Assembly (NCBI RefSeq): GCF_019320115.1
Contig: NC_089587.1
Span: forward strand, 104,085,158-104,149,157
DNA length: 64,000 nucleotides
Source of the DNA: Miscanthus floridulus
Lineage: Eukaryota; Streptophyta; Magnoliopsida; Poales; Poaceae
Reading direction: 5' to 3'
The notes under the pieces: model-generated
Seen by the model: the letters and a program-made list of their open reading frames with translations, nothing else
Told to the model about the DNA's origin: nothing
Database searches by the model: none
Translations under genes and position numbers: made by a program
Shown here: in pieces, positions 34,928 through 45,179 of the stretch
How the letters are laid out: each line of letters begins with the position of its first letter
Position numbering within the stretch: the first letter of the stretch is position 1

Positions 34928-35380
34928 ATTTATTTATCTAACTAAACCATGAAATATGTACTATGTATAATAGTAAAATATCAAACTATCAAGTGATTTT
35001 ACTATTGTAAATCATCATGTGATTTTGAGCTAAAAATGACATAGAAATCATAATCAAATCCACCATATCAAGTTACTTTCTATACTTATTTTTGCAAACT
35101 ATTGTAAATTTCTCATTTCTAAAGTAATATATTAAATAAAAATAAAAATATTCATTTATCTAACTAAACCATGAAATGTACTACATATACTAGCAATACT
35201 AAACTATCAAGTCATTTTGATGAACTAATTTAACTTTTGTTTATCCAAACATATATGCAAATCATCATGTGATTTTGAGCTAAAAATGACATAAAATCAT
35301 AATAAAGTCCAACATATAAAGTTACACATGCATCTACATCGCAAAATGAGATAAGCTACTGATAAAACATAAGAAGATTA
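34928..35380. repeat. AT-rich tandem repeat of CACTA A, about 225-bp unit
   Basis: TTATCTAACTAAACCATGAAAT and AATCATCATGTGATTTTGAGC occur twice (from about 34,932 and 35,156). TTTCTATACTTATTTTTGCAAACT occurs at 35,078 and again left of the MULE at 29,400. The MULE thus inserted inside this array, which seems to be an intron or leader of the TNP2 gene. Confidence 0.7.
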
Positions 35381-35389
35381 AGTTTGTTA

Positions 35390-35799
35390 CCTCCAAAATC
35401 GAAGAGCAACACCAATGGAGGGGGAGAGAGCAAGAACAACAGCAAGCTAAAGAATAGAGGCAGTGAGTTTGAATGGAATGGCTCGGGCTCGAGGAGGAAG
35501 AAATGAGCTAGTCTATAGGCCGGAATAATTAGTCCCGATTAGGGGGCCAAACCGAAACTAAAGATTAATCTTTATTCTCGGGGCATCACCCAAACCGGGA
35601 CTAAAAGCTTTAGTCCCGGCTGGTATTACCAACCGGGACTAAAGGTATGTTTACCTTTAGTCCCGGTTGGTAATATCAGCCGGGACTAAAGATCCCTGTC
35701 CCGCGGACGACTGTTGAGCAGGAACCTTTAGTCCCGGGAACAAAAAATGTTGAGGCTAATGCCAAATTGGGATATCGTTCTAAAGTCTGTTCTCTAGTA
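35390..35799. repeat. CACTA A right leader, subterminal repeats and degenerate terminus
   Basis: On the minus strand, a TATA-like CCTATAGAC (35,511-35,519) and a purine-rich leader follow subterminal TTTAGTCCCGG pairs (35,530-35,740). The outer end reads TACTAGAGAACAGACTTTAG from 35,797 leftwards, which looks like a CACTACTAGA terminus that has lost its first bases. Confidence 0.6.
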
Positions 35800-36480
35800 C
35801 CCACATGTGTTACTGATAGGGACAAATAATGAATAGCGTAAAATCGCAATGGAAGGAAAAAATTATCACTATAGTTTGATATTTTGACTCGGGTAAAGAT
35901 TATAGGAAATTTGTTACCCAATGTATCCAAGAAAATAGTCAAGCAACGAACTGAGTGTAGCTCTACTTGGTTATTTTTTCTTGTGTCAAAACCTTCTGAC
36001 CTGAGTTTAAATCTGTCGTCGGCAGCAAAATATGGTCGGAAGCTAAAGGTCGGATTGGAAATTATATGTTTCGGGCGTATAAACAATTTCCTATTTTTAT
36101 CTATATAAATTGTGCAATCATTTATCCAAAAAAGCCACAATTAATCATTAGGCAAGTGCGGGCCTCGATGCGGCCATGGCAAACGCGGGCCTTGGCGGGG
36201 CCTCGGCGTCCTGGCCACAACCCCAACGTAGCAAAGGCAAGCGCGGGCCTCAGTGCGGCAAGCGGTGCGGCCCTAATGCAGCCAAGGCACACTTGAGCCT
36301 CGGTTCGTCCTGGCGGTGCTTGTGTTCATGATCTCTCTTCTCTTGAGGTTTCCCATGTCCTTGCCTATTCCTGTTCAGTTCACGAGCACAGGCTCCGCCC
36401 TAACATCGGCGGGGGCCGAGCCTGGAGCAAATGCGAGGGAAGTGCGCTTGGAACCGCGGGTGCATAGGATTACCTGTATG
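35800..36480. other. Intergenic sequence, no gene recognised
   Basis: About 36,150-36,430 is GC-rich with repeated GCGGGCCTCG / GCGGCCA words. The remainder is AT-rich. Short open frames lack features of real proteins. Confidence 0.5.
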
Positions 36481-36486
36481 AGCCGC

Positions 36487-37100
36487 TAACTATTACTAGT
36501 AAACCTGCTAATTATTAGCTATGGGGCTGCTAACTATTAATTTTATTGGCAAGTTTGGAAGTTGCTAATAGATATTAATAGTTAATATATACATTCAACT
36601 CACTATTCAACCACATGTTAGTAGCTGGATCCAAATGGCCTTCATACTAAAAATTAGCAGCTATTAGCTAGCTAATTTTTAGTGCTAATGGATCCAAACT
36701 GGCCCTACTGATAATACTAATACTAATGGCATTTGGATCCTCTCCTCTAAAGTTTAGAGGTCTAACAACTTTAGAGCATTTTAGCTCACTTTTAAGCTCT
36801 AATGTGAGATGTGCTAAAGTTTAGAGCTAACTTTAGACCATCTGTTTGGAGCTTTAGCTCTAAAGTTTAGATGAGAGGATCCAAACAGTCCTCTACTAAT
36901 AAAACAGCTAATTATTAACTGGAGGGCTGCTAACTATTAATTTCATTGGCAAGTTTGAAATTGCTAATAATTAATATACACCTTCAACTCACTATTCAAC
37001 TACTTATTAGTAGTGGATCCAAATGGCCTCCTACTAAAAATTAGTAGCTATTAGCTAGCTAATTTTTAGTGCTAATGGATCTAAACATGCTGTAAGATAA
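36487..37100. repeat. Duplicated MITE-like unit flanking a hAT-type MITE
   Basis: Two copies of a 200-230 bp unit (about 36,487-36,720 and 36,897-37,100) share GGGCTGCTAACTATTAATTT, TTCAACTCACTATTCAAC and CTAGCTAATTTTTAGTGC. They bracket the smaller MITE at 36,728-36,891. Confidence 0.7.
36728..36891. mobile_element. hAT-like MITE
   Basis: A near-palindrome of about 164 bp with ends GGCATTTGGATCCTCTC and GAGAGGATCCAAACAGTCC and internal CTCTAAAGTTTAGA. The flanks TACTAAT on both sides suggest a 7- to 8-bp target duplication, as for hAT elements. Confidence 0.6.
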
Positions 37101-37646
37101 TGCAAATACTAATGGTACGCCAGTGAAGATGCGTTTGTATTGGTGGTTCTTAAACTAATTAATGCATGTGAAAATTCTTTATTTTTATTGGCCTTTCACA
37201 CTGGCCAAAAATTAAATGATAGTACATATGAGTTTTCTGTTGTCCGTACAAACATTTTATGTACTTCTTTACTCATATCATAATTCATAGAAAAGTTCAA
37301 ATATTTTGGATCTACATACTATTAGACAAGCACACATTTACTTATGATAAATATGATTATACCATTTTTGAACAATAAAATTCAAAAGATGGCTTTAAAG
37401 GGGTGCGGTCAAGAATCAGCAGGTGCTACAGATTATGCGACGAGAGCATTAGATTATTTATAGCTTAAGGCCCGGTCTAATGTCTATGATGCCTATTAAA
37501 TTGTTGTGACAAAATACTATGGACATGTTTGGTTAAGATCCCAACAACAGAAGGCAGTTGACCCTGCCCCTGGATCGCTACCAGGCCCAAGTAGCTTTAG
37601 TCAGAGCCAACCAAATATGCCCGATCTCGGTAAGGCTAGCGCCCAG
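37101..37646. other. Intergenic sequence, no gene recognised
   Basis: AT-rich to about 37,500, then mixed sequence. Nothing supported. Confidence 0.5.
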
Positions 37647-37759
37647 ATGTTCGGCCCCAAGCCCGTGTCCCCGGATGCAGCTCCTGCGCCCCGTGACCAC
37701 ATCGCTTCTCACACGTCCCGTCCCATTCCCATCGTCCAGCCACTACCGGAGACCGGCCA

Positions 37760-38008
37760 GTTGCCGAGTGTCAGGTGGTTTGTCGAGTGTTCTTTTTCGG
37801 GCACTCGGCAAATACGCCTTTGCCGAGTATTTTTTTGACACTCGGTAAAGAGGCTCTTTGCCGAGTGTTTTTTTACACTCGGCAAAGAGTCTCTTTGCCG
37901 AGTGTTTTTTTTTTACACTCGGCAAAGAGCTTATTTGCCGAGTGTTTTTTTCACACTCGGCAAAGAAGCTCTTTGCCGAGTGTTATTTTTTTGACACTCG
38001 GCAAAGAA
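37760..38008. repeat. CACTA C left subterminal repeats
   Basis: About ten TTTGCCGAGTG / CACTCGGCAAAG units in alternating orientation. Confidence 0.88.
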
Positions 38009-38229
38009 AATTTTAAAGCACATTTTGAAGCAGTAAATTAATTCAAATGAAAAAGTTTTCAACTACAAAGTTGTATAACTCATCAAGATGTACAATGTTT
38101 GTTTTGGTCTTTTCTTCATACGACAAAGTGAAAATAAATTTGCTCACAAATCTAACATATCTCTCTTATAGTTTATGAAACTACAAGAGAGATATATAAG
38201 ATTTGTGAATAATATTAGAACGACCATGT

Positions 38230-38905
38230 CGGATGAACAGATGACAAAACAACCAAAATAAACTTTGTGGATCTCGAAAAGTTATGAAACTTTGTAATTG
38301 GCAACTTTTTGATTTGAAAACATCTTGTCATGCAAAACTGCGTTTGAATTTCAAAATTTTAAAATTCGAACTTTTCAAACGACCTCGGATGAAAAAAACA
38401 ACCAAAATAAACTCTGTAGATCTCGAAAAGTTATGAAACATTGTAGTTGACAATTTTTTGATTTGAAAACATCTTGTCATGCAAAACTGTGTTTGAATTT
38501 CAAAATTTTAAAATTCAAATTTTGTAAACGACCTCGGATGGAAAAACTTCCTAAACTAAAAGTGTAGATCTCGAAAAGTTATGAAACTTTGTAGTTTACA
38601 ACTTTTTGATTTGAAAACATCTTGTCATGCAAAACTGTGTTTGAATTTCAAAATTTTAAAATTCAAATTTTGTAAACGACCTCGGATGGAAAAACTTACT
38701 AAACTAAAAGTGTAGATCTCAGAAAGTTATGAAACTTTGTAGTTTACAACTTTTTGATTTGAAAACATCTTGTCATGCAAAACTGTGTTTGAATTTCAAA
38801 ATTTTAAAATTCAAATTTTGTAAACGACCTCGGATGGAAAAATTCCTAAACTAAAAGCGTAGATCTTGAAAAGTTATGAAACTTTGTAGTTTACAACTTT
38901 TTTAT
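38230..38905. repeat. AT-rich tandem repeat of CACTA C, about 145-bp unit
   Basis: Four to five copies of a unit with GACCTCGGATG, AAAAGTTATGAAACTTTGTAG and CATCTTGTCATGCAAAACTG. It resembles the AAAGTTGTAGAT array of CACTA B in wording and position. Confidence 0.85.
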
Positions 38906-39000
38906 TTGAATTCGTTTAGGGCCTCAAACATGCAATTTACACTCGGTTTAATATAATATATTGGCCTTATTGGGAACTAAAACGGAATCCAGACATAAGT

Positions 39001-39150
39001 GCGAGTGTGGTGTAGTGGTAGAGGAGGTACGTGCACAGCGAGAGGTCTCGGGTTCGAATCGCGTCGGTCGCGTAGCCATGAAATTCACGCGAAAAATGTC
39101 GTAGACGGGTGGGCGCTGGCCGGTGGGGGCCTCCATCGATAAAAAAAAAA
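39001..39150 (+). repeat. tRNA-derived SINE-like sequence
   Basis: GCGAGTGTGGTGTAGTGGTAG (A-box-like) and GGGTTCGAATC (B-box-like) are spaced as in a tRNA (39,001-39,072). A tRNA-unrelated tail follows, then an A12 run at about 39,141-39,152. Stem pairing is weak, so it is a SINE or tRNA relic rather than a working tRNA. Confidence 0.6.
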
Positions 39151-39204
39151 AATTCTATTGTTTTTGGGTAAAAATTCCGGTTTTTTTTGGGTTTTTTTCG
39201 GTTT

Positions 39205-39395
39205 GAACTTTGCCGAGTGTCGGGCACTCGGCAAAGGCTTTGCCGAGTGCCCGATAAAAAACACTCGGCAAAGTTGGCTTTGCCGTCACTTTTTTTGGCG
39301 AGTGCTGTTCGCCGAGTGTTACACTCGGCGAACCATTTGCCGAGTGTTTTAGGTGGTTTGCCGAGTGTTTCGGACACTCGGCGAATTCAAGCAGT
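39205..39395. repeat. CACTA C right subterminal repeats
   Basis: Seven or more TTTGCCGAGTG / CACTCGGC units directly before the right terminus. Confidence 0.88.
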
Positions 39396-39404
39396 CCAGT
39401 AGTG

Positions 39405-39680
39405 AGCGCCAGTGTCCGGAACCGCACCCCGCGCGGCCGCGCCCATCCCGCGGCTGCACTACGGCGGAACCACGCCCCGCGCCCATCCCGTGCCCGCACG
39501 GCAGAACTGTGGCCAACGCCCATCCGCGCCCCGCGTGGCGGAACCGCGACCCCGCGCGCCACTTGCCACGCTTGCGGATGCACATCGCGGAGGCGTCTGC
39601 CGGCCTCAGGCACCTGCACACGAACCACGGCGGCACCTCAGCAGTAGTAGTAGGCGGACGGCAGTCCACAACACCTGATC
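39405..39680. other. GC-rich sequence right of CACTA C, no gene recognised
   Basis: Open in several frames because it lacks A and T, but with no protein features and no codon bias that I trust. Confidence 0.5.
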
Positions 39681-40010
39681 TACTTTTGAAACATCTGGAC
39701 GAAACATTTGCAACATAAGTCTGAAACAGATTGCAACATAAGTCTAAAATTGATGAAACACTTGAAACATGTGCTTGAAACATGCGTTTGTAGCCATTGC
39801 AACATATGCAACACCAAGATCTACTTTTGAAACATGCAGATGAAACATTTGCAGCATACGTCTAAAACACCTGAATCACTTGAAACATAGGCTTGCAACA
39901 TGCCTATTTTGTCATTGTAACATATGCAACATCCGACATCTACTTTTGCAACATCCGGATGAAACACTTGAAACAAAAGTCTAAAACGCCTGAAACACTT
40001 GAAACACAGC
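39680..40010. repeat. GAAACA/GCAACAT tandem repeat, about 115-bp unit
   Basis: Three copies of a unit with ATCTACTTTTGAAACAT, GATGAAACATTTGCAAC and CATTGCAACATATGCAACA. Confidence 0.8.
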
Positions 40011-40560
40011 ATTCGCCCGCGCGGCCATGACCTACCGCGGTACCAACGACGACCTCCTCCTAGTGGCACCAAGGTGGTGGTGGCGTGCTACACGCCATGG
40101 CCACGACGGACAAGGTGGATGGGCGCGCGGCAGGGGACGCCCCATGCGGCGTGGCGCGGGATTGGGGCGGGCGCGACGCGAGATGGGGTGCGATAGGGGA
40201 TGGCCATGGCGGCGAGGCAGAGTGGAGCGAGCAGACGGCGCGTCGCGGCCGCGGCGGGTGGATGGCGCAGTGGACGCGGCCGCTACAGACGCATGGCACG
40301 GTGGACGCAGCCGCTGCGGGTGAACGACGCGGCGAAAGCGACCGCGATGGTCAGGAGTGCGGAAATGTTCTAGACGACACGTAGACAGATGAGCTGGCGA
40401 GCGGAATCGATTGGAGAGGCCACAAGCCCGTTGATGTTGGGCCCGATCGCTGCGTAGGCCTAGAACGAGGCATCCGGACGGACACGCCCGGACGGACACC
40501 CTCACAAGAGCATTTGAACTGCCTTTTGCTAGGCACAATTGTTACCCCTGTCAATCAAAC
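40011..40560. other. GC-rich sequence, no gene recognised
   Basis: GCGG-rich words and short overlapping open frames on both strands. It may be the terminal part of the possible MULE-like element. Confidence 0.4.
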
Positions 40561-40991
40561 TAAATTAATTATATTATCAAAAGTTTTGTCCTAAATAAAT
40601 CGATTTCTTGCTCGAGCCCCCCATAACTCGCCTGAGATGATGCAAAGTATTTATCGCCTTATGCTAATTGTTGTGTGAGCAGCTAGTTACATGCATTGGT
40701 TTGCCATACCAACATTTGACAATACCTTTGACCACCAAACAGTCACCACTGGTAAGGGTTGTTTGGCTGTCTTCCTATCCACATCAATAATCCAAGTGTG
40801 TTGGATTTTTTTTTGTAAAAATTAGTTAATATTTCATCCGCATATATATAGATTGAGTTTGAGATGAATATAAACAATTGAGGAGTATATACAGAGTGAG
40901 ACTGGCTTAACAAAGGTGCATTTAAAGACAGAGCCCAAGTAAAGTGTGGGAACCTTACGACCCTGGTCCGAAAGTTTCCTAAAGACATGCC

Positions 40992-41263
40992 CGTGAGATG
41001 GTCTTCAACAATCGTCACCTAAAATACAAGATCCATTTTATGTTTGGGTAGCACTAAAATGCAAAGAGTTTAATATCTATTTTTGGTCTTCTCCAACAAC
41101 AAGACCCAAAAGAGAACCCTTTCTACAAATGGGTCTTCAGGAGAGAGGATACTCAGATTTGGGTTATATCTCTTCTGACACCTAAAATAGGTCTTTTATA
41201 TATGCTAATTCTTTACTGTTGGAGGTATATTTTAGGTTTGGGTCTCCTGTTGGAGACAACCTC
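40992..41263. mobile_element. Possible foldback MITE
   Basis: The left end GATGGTCTTCAACA is matched by the inverted right end TGTTGGAGACAACC, and CACCTAAAATA recurs inverted near the right end. No clear target duplication. Confidence 0.4.
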
Positions 41264-43603
41264 ATATTGGAGTATATACTACCTGCAAAAGTAAAGTGTG
41301 TGTTTCCTAAAGATTGGCAATTGAATAGAAGTGGGAGACATAACTTTTTGCTGTCGCGCACGAACCAGGCATGCCGGCGTAGGCAGCATTGCCGGTCACT
41401 TTTTCTCAGGGTTGACTGGATTTTGCATGCACCCCTTCATACATTGCTAGATTTAAGTGTGTATCTAAACAACTACCCCCACTGAGAATTCATCCGCTAA
41501 CTTACGTACGTCAAAAGAATTCATCCTCTAGTTAACTATTATTAGGTCAATTGACAACCTGTCTCCACATGGAGCCATCAACAACACTTTAAGTAGATTA
41601 ATATGCATACCCTTTTTTTCTTGTGCCATTGAAATCATATACTCTTAAAAAACAAAACCCCACTAACCAATTTTTCTCAATCCAGAACTCTCCACATCAT
41701 CATTCCCTCCTGGCCCACGCATCCAGAGTTCCATCTATCCATCCGTGTGGCAGTTTTCAATTTACATAGTTGATGTGAACAACAGTTTTTAGAGCTGCTA
41801 ATTCATCTCTTCACCTCCCTACCCCCTAGCACATATTAGCCTCCCTCCCTCATCTTAACGCATTGCATGTTCAATTGCACAATTTGCACACAAGCGCACA
41901 GCCATAAAGGCATTATTGCCATTTGCCGCATCCATTCATCTGCCACAAAAGCGAACGGGCACAACCACACAGGCATTATGCCATTTGCCGCATCCATTCA
42001 TCTGCCACTACAATTTATGTACCTGAAGTGAACCATCGTCGTTGCCTCCTCATTTTAAATAGTTGTGCTACTGCTCTCCTCGGCAGTGGATCAGGCTGCC
42101 CAGGCCATCCGTATGGCAGCGCCACAACCGGTAGTGGAGCCTCACGCCATTGCCGGTAGCAGCTCCAAGCCGCGATCCTTGGGCGTCGGATGCCAAAGAG
42201 GCATGGAAGATGGTGTCGACGACGCGAGACGTCTGGACTCCAACAACGTACCATCACCGCCCTTCCCCATCATCTCCATGCTCCGAGCCAAGCAACCAAT
42301 CGGTACCTTCACCAGAAGCATCCACGTGCCGCCACGAACACCATGCCATCTCCACCTACTCCTCCGGCGCAGCGCTGCTTCTGACCGAGCGAGCGCCACC
42401 ACATCTTCCTCCCGCCGCCTCTATTGCCGGCACCGTGAGCGAGTGCCACCACATCTTCCTCCAGCCGCGTCTATTCCTGGCACCGCGCCGTCTCCGGCAC
42501 AATGAGCATCGGTCGCCGCAACCTGCTCCTCCAGACACCTCCACCTCCGTGGTCACTAGGTCAAGGCCGTCATGTGGGCGCGGTGCCCTTTCGCTGAACC
42601 AGCGAGTGCCCGAAGATGTGTGAAAAGATAGAAAAGGAGAGCAGGCAGGGTTACGGGTTCAAACTCGATAATCTTTAGCTCGGATTCAAACTGGATAATA
42701 GTTTTACCTTAGTTTGTGCCTCTATATATACATGATCATATATTTTCATATTTAAGCTTTCGTATTTCATAGCTTTGAAGGATTAGTTTACCGGATATGT
42801 AGTATATAATATGAATACTGCTACATTTTATATTTTCTTTTTGGCTTTTCTACTAAAGCCACGTGTATTCCAAAGCTCACAGCCTCTACGTATATGCCGG
42901 TATATATATATGCCCATTAGGATGAATTTAGTCAACTATCATCTACAAATTAAACTGTTGACTTTAGATATCACCAGTCATATCTCATTCACATTTTTTC
43001 CCCATTCAATTACAGATATGTTCTCTAAATTGTAACCTCAAAATTCCCACAGCAACATGCGGGGAATTCAACTAGTTATCATGAATTGGTTGTCTTGCCT
43101 TTCCTGAGGTCAGTTCCAAGGTGGAAATGCACGCATCAAAATTTGAAATACCTGAATCTATATATGTTAAAACTTGTAATATAGACATCCATATTCGTAT
43201 TAAATGGATGTATTCAAATCCATTTTCAATTATTTTTTCTCTATCCAATTTAGATATGTATTAAAAAAATATTGTACCATCCGTATATATGAAAAATACG
43301 GTATTAGGTGAAACTATCTAAAAGTTGCACTAATGACTAATTATTTTTATTTTATAAATACTATTAATATATGCCATTGAAACTATTCAAAAGTAACGAA
43401 TACTCATATTAATTTAATATTAATAAGGATATATGAAATTTAATTAGTTATTAGTATATAACTAATGCCATTAAGTTAATATGGATAATTATGTTTTTGC
43501 TCAAAAAAATATGGATAATTATGTTAATATGAATAAATAGGAAAAGTATATACAATGTAGTTTTTAATAATTCTAAAAAAAAAAACTTTAAAAGATTGGA
43601 ACT
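41264..43603. other. Intergenic sequence, no gene recognised
   Basis: A 62-bp tandem duplication (ATTTGCCGCATCCATTCATC) lies at about 41,918-42,007. A duplicated GCCACCACATCTTCCTCC segment lies near 42,388 and 42,444, inside a GC-rich block with short frames that match nothing I know. From 42,620 the sequence is AT-rich. Confidence 0.5.
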
Positions 43604-43719
43604 TGTCGGGGACCTAATACCAGGGTACCCCAGAAGGTGGAACCGATGACCACCGAACGTGAAAAACTTCTAGATGCATAAGGGCTCCATGTCATCCCTT
43701 GTTCGAGTGACAGGAGTTC

Positions 43720-44110
43720 GGTTCCGCCTCGCCCGACACCTTCGGGACGGGCTCGGTCTCGCCCGAGGGCCGAGGGATAAACTCCGCCTCGCCCGACGCC
43801 TTGAGGACGGGCTCGGTCTCGCCCGAGGACTGAGGGATGAATTCCGTCTCGCCCGACCCCGGAGGGGCAGGGTCAGCCTCACCCGACGCCTTTGTAGGAT
43901 AACCCTGCCTCGCCCCAAAAGCTCAAGGCTAATCTCCGTCTCGCCCGACGCCTATAGGGCGGGCTCGGTCTCGCCCGAGTGCCGAGGGATAAACTCCGCC
44001 TCGCCCGACGCCTTGAGGGCGGGCTCGATCTCGCCCGAGGGCTGAGGGACGAATTCCGTCTCGCCCGACCCCGGAGGGGCGGGGTCAGCCTCACCCGACG
44101 GCCCAGAACG
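43720..44110. repeat. CTCGCCCGA array in the gypsy LTR
   Basis: About fifteen CTCGCCCGA or CTCACCCGA motifs, grouped in two larger blocks (43,720-43,900 and 43,935-44,100) that repeat each other. The same array is in the 3' LTR at 58,464-58,854. Confidence 0.85.
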
Positions 44111-44802
44111 AGCCTCGCCCTGATCGATATCTATCCCTCATAATGATGGGTACAGGACGAGACAAGACGTTCGGGTCAACCATGGCTCCAACGACCATAC
44201 CCTGCGCCCTGGTAGGAAAAGGACTGCCAGGGAACGACAGGACTGATGCTTTAGACCCTTCCGGGTGCCGCAGAGCCCAAAAGGTATTACAGGTGCGTGC
44301 ACCTCACCCTGTAGAGTTGTAGGCGCCGCCTTCAGCTCTGGGACACGGAACCCGACAAAGATATACGACAACCGCTACGCTCCAGGAAAGGATTTGCTAT
44401 CTCCACGAACGATGGGTATTCCGTCACCACACGGTGGACCCGAGGGAGCGGCGCCCGCTTCCCGACCCCTCAGGTCCTCCCAGTCAGAAGGCCTTGACCA
44501 CGGCGTTACACCGGACCCCGACCTCGCATTCTCCCGACGAGGACTCATGAGAACCAGAAGGCGTGCGGAGCAAGGCTGGGGGAGGCTCATAAGTCAAAAC
44601 CACTGTACTGCAGCCCATACCCTGCGCAGGGCAGCATTCTGTGACTAACCTGACATCCTACAGAGACATCGACAACATTGTAAACACTTATCTTCCTTCG
44701 CACTCATCAGAGTGGAGGACCTGACCAGGTAGACGTGAGCCACAAGACTAAGTAGAGTACGCGTCCTGGAGCCCTTACCCTTGTAAAGCCGGCCCCTTCA
44801 TC

Positions 44803-44809
44803 TATAAAA
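44803..44809 (+). promoter_or_regulatory. TATA box of the gypsy 5' LTR
   Basis: CATCTATAAAAGGGG is a clear TATA box, with the same sequence at 59,547-59,553 in the 3' LTR. Transcription should start about 30 bp downstream. Confidence 0.75.
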
Positions 44810-45134
44810 GGGGATGCGCTTCTTCCATCAAGGGGGACCGAAGAAAAAAGAACACCGAACCAGAGAACGCACTCATACGCACAGTCAAGTGGCTACGAAG
44901 CTCTTGACCACCTTTCAACCCTTCCATCAGAGACTTGGGACCAGTCCCTCTCTCGATAGTTTGTACCCCTTACTACAGATCGTTCACGGTGCTAATAACA
45001 CGAGCAGCAGCAAACTGGACGTAGGGACGTTCCGCCCGAACCAGTATAAATCTTGTGTCCTTTAGCGCACCATCCGAGCCTAACGCGCATTACTATAAAT
45101 TTACTTGCCGGTGCTTGTACGAAACACCGACAGT

Positions 45135-45152
45135 TGGCGCGCCAGGTAGGGG
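45135..45152 (+). other. Primer binding site of the gypsy element
   Basis: TGGCGCGCCAGGTAGGGG, 2 nt after the LTR. From general knowledge it fits the 3' end of a plant tRNA-Arg; the exact isoacceptor should be checked. Confidence 0.75.
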
Positions 45153-45179
45153 CTTTGCGCGTTCCAAATCAGGTCTCGG

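Larger units (their letters stand above)
37741..39404. mobile_element. CACTA C: short non-autonomous CACTA element
   Basis: The left end is CACTACCGGAGACCGG, and the right end AAGCAGTCCAGTAGTG is an approximate inverted match. Flanked by the 3-bp target duplication AGC (37,738-37,740 and 39,405-39,407). Subterminal TTTGCCGAGTGT / ACACTCGGCAAAG pairs lie at both ends. The interior of about 1.2 kb holds tandem repeats and a tRNA-like sequence and has no coding capacity. Confidence 0.9.
37647..40503. mobile_element. Possible MULE-like element around CACTA C
   Basis: The left edge (CCCGTGTCCCCGGATGC, near 37,662) is similar in inverted sense to the right edge near 40,470-40,500 (reverse complement GGCGTGTCCGTCCGGATGC). 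The interior holds GC-rich sequence and TTGAAACA-type repeats often found with such ends. No target duplication was found, so this is tentative. Confidence 0.3.
43604..45132 (+). repeat. 5' LTR of the gypsy element
   Basis: 1,529 bp. The first 500 bp hold an array of CTCGCCCGA / TCGGGCGAG units with GAGGGATAAACTCCG spacers. The 3' part contains the promoter and the start of the transcript. Confidence 0.93.

Noticed and set aside
39001..39072. Functional tRNA gene
   Set aside because: A and B boxes are present, but acceptor and T stems pair poorly, it sits inside a transposon, and it is followed by a SINE-like tail with an A run.
39402..40540. Several GC-rich overlapping frames on both strands
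   Set aside because: All six frames are partly open because stops are rare in GC-rich DNA; no protein features or consistent start.
42065..42623. Ala/Pro/Ser/His-rich frames that could be a small gene
   Set aside because: Overlapping frames on both strands and an internal duplication; no domain, no clear promoter and no splice pattern.
43720..44110. CRISPR-like array of short repeats
   Set aside because: The repeats are 9-bp motifs with irregular spacing inside a plant LTR, duplicated in the other LTR; there is no spacer structure.
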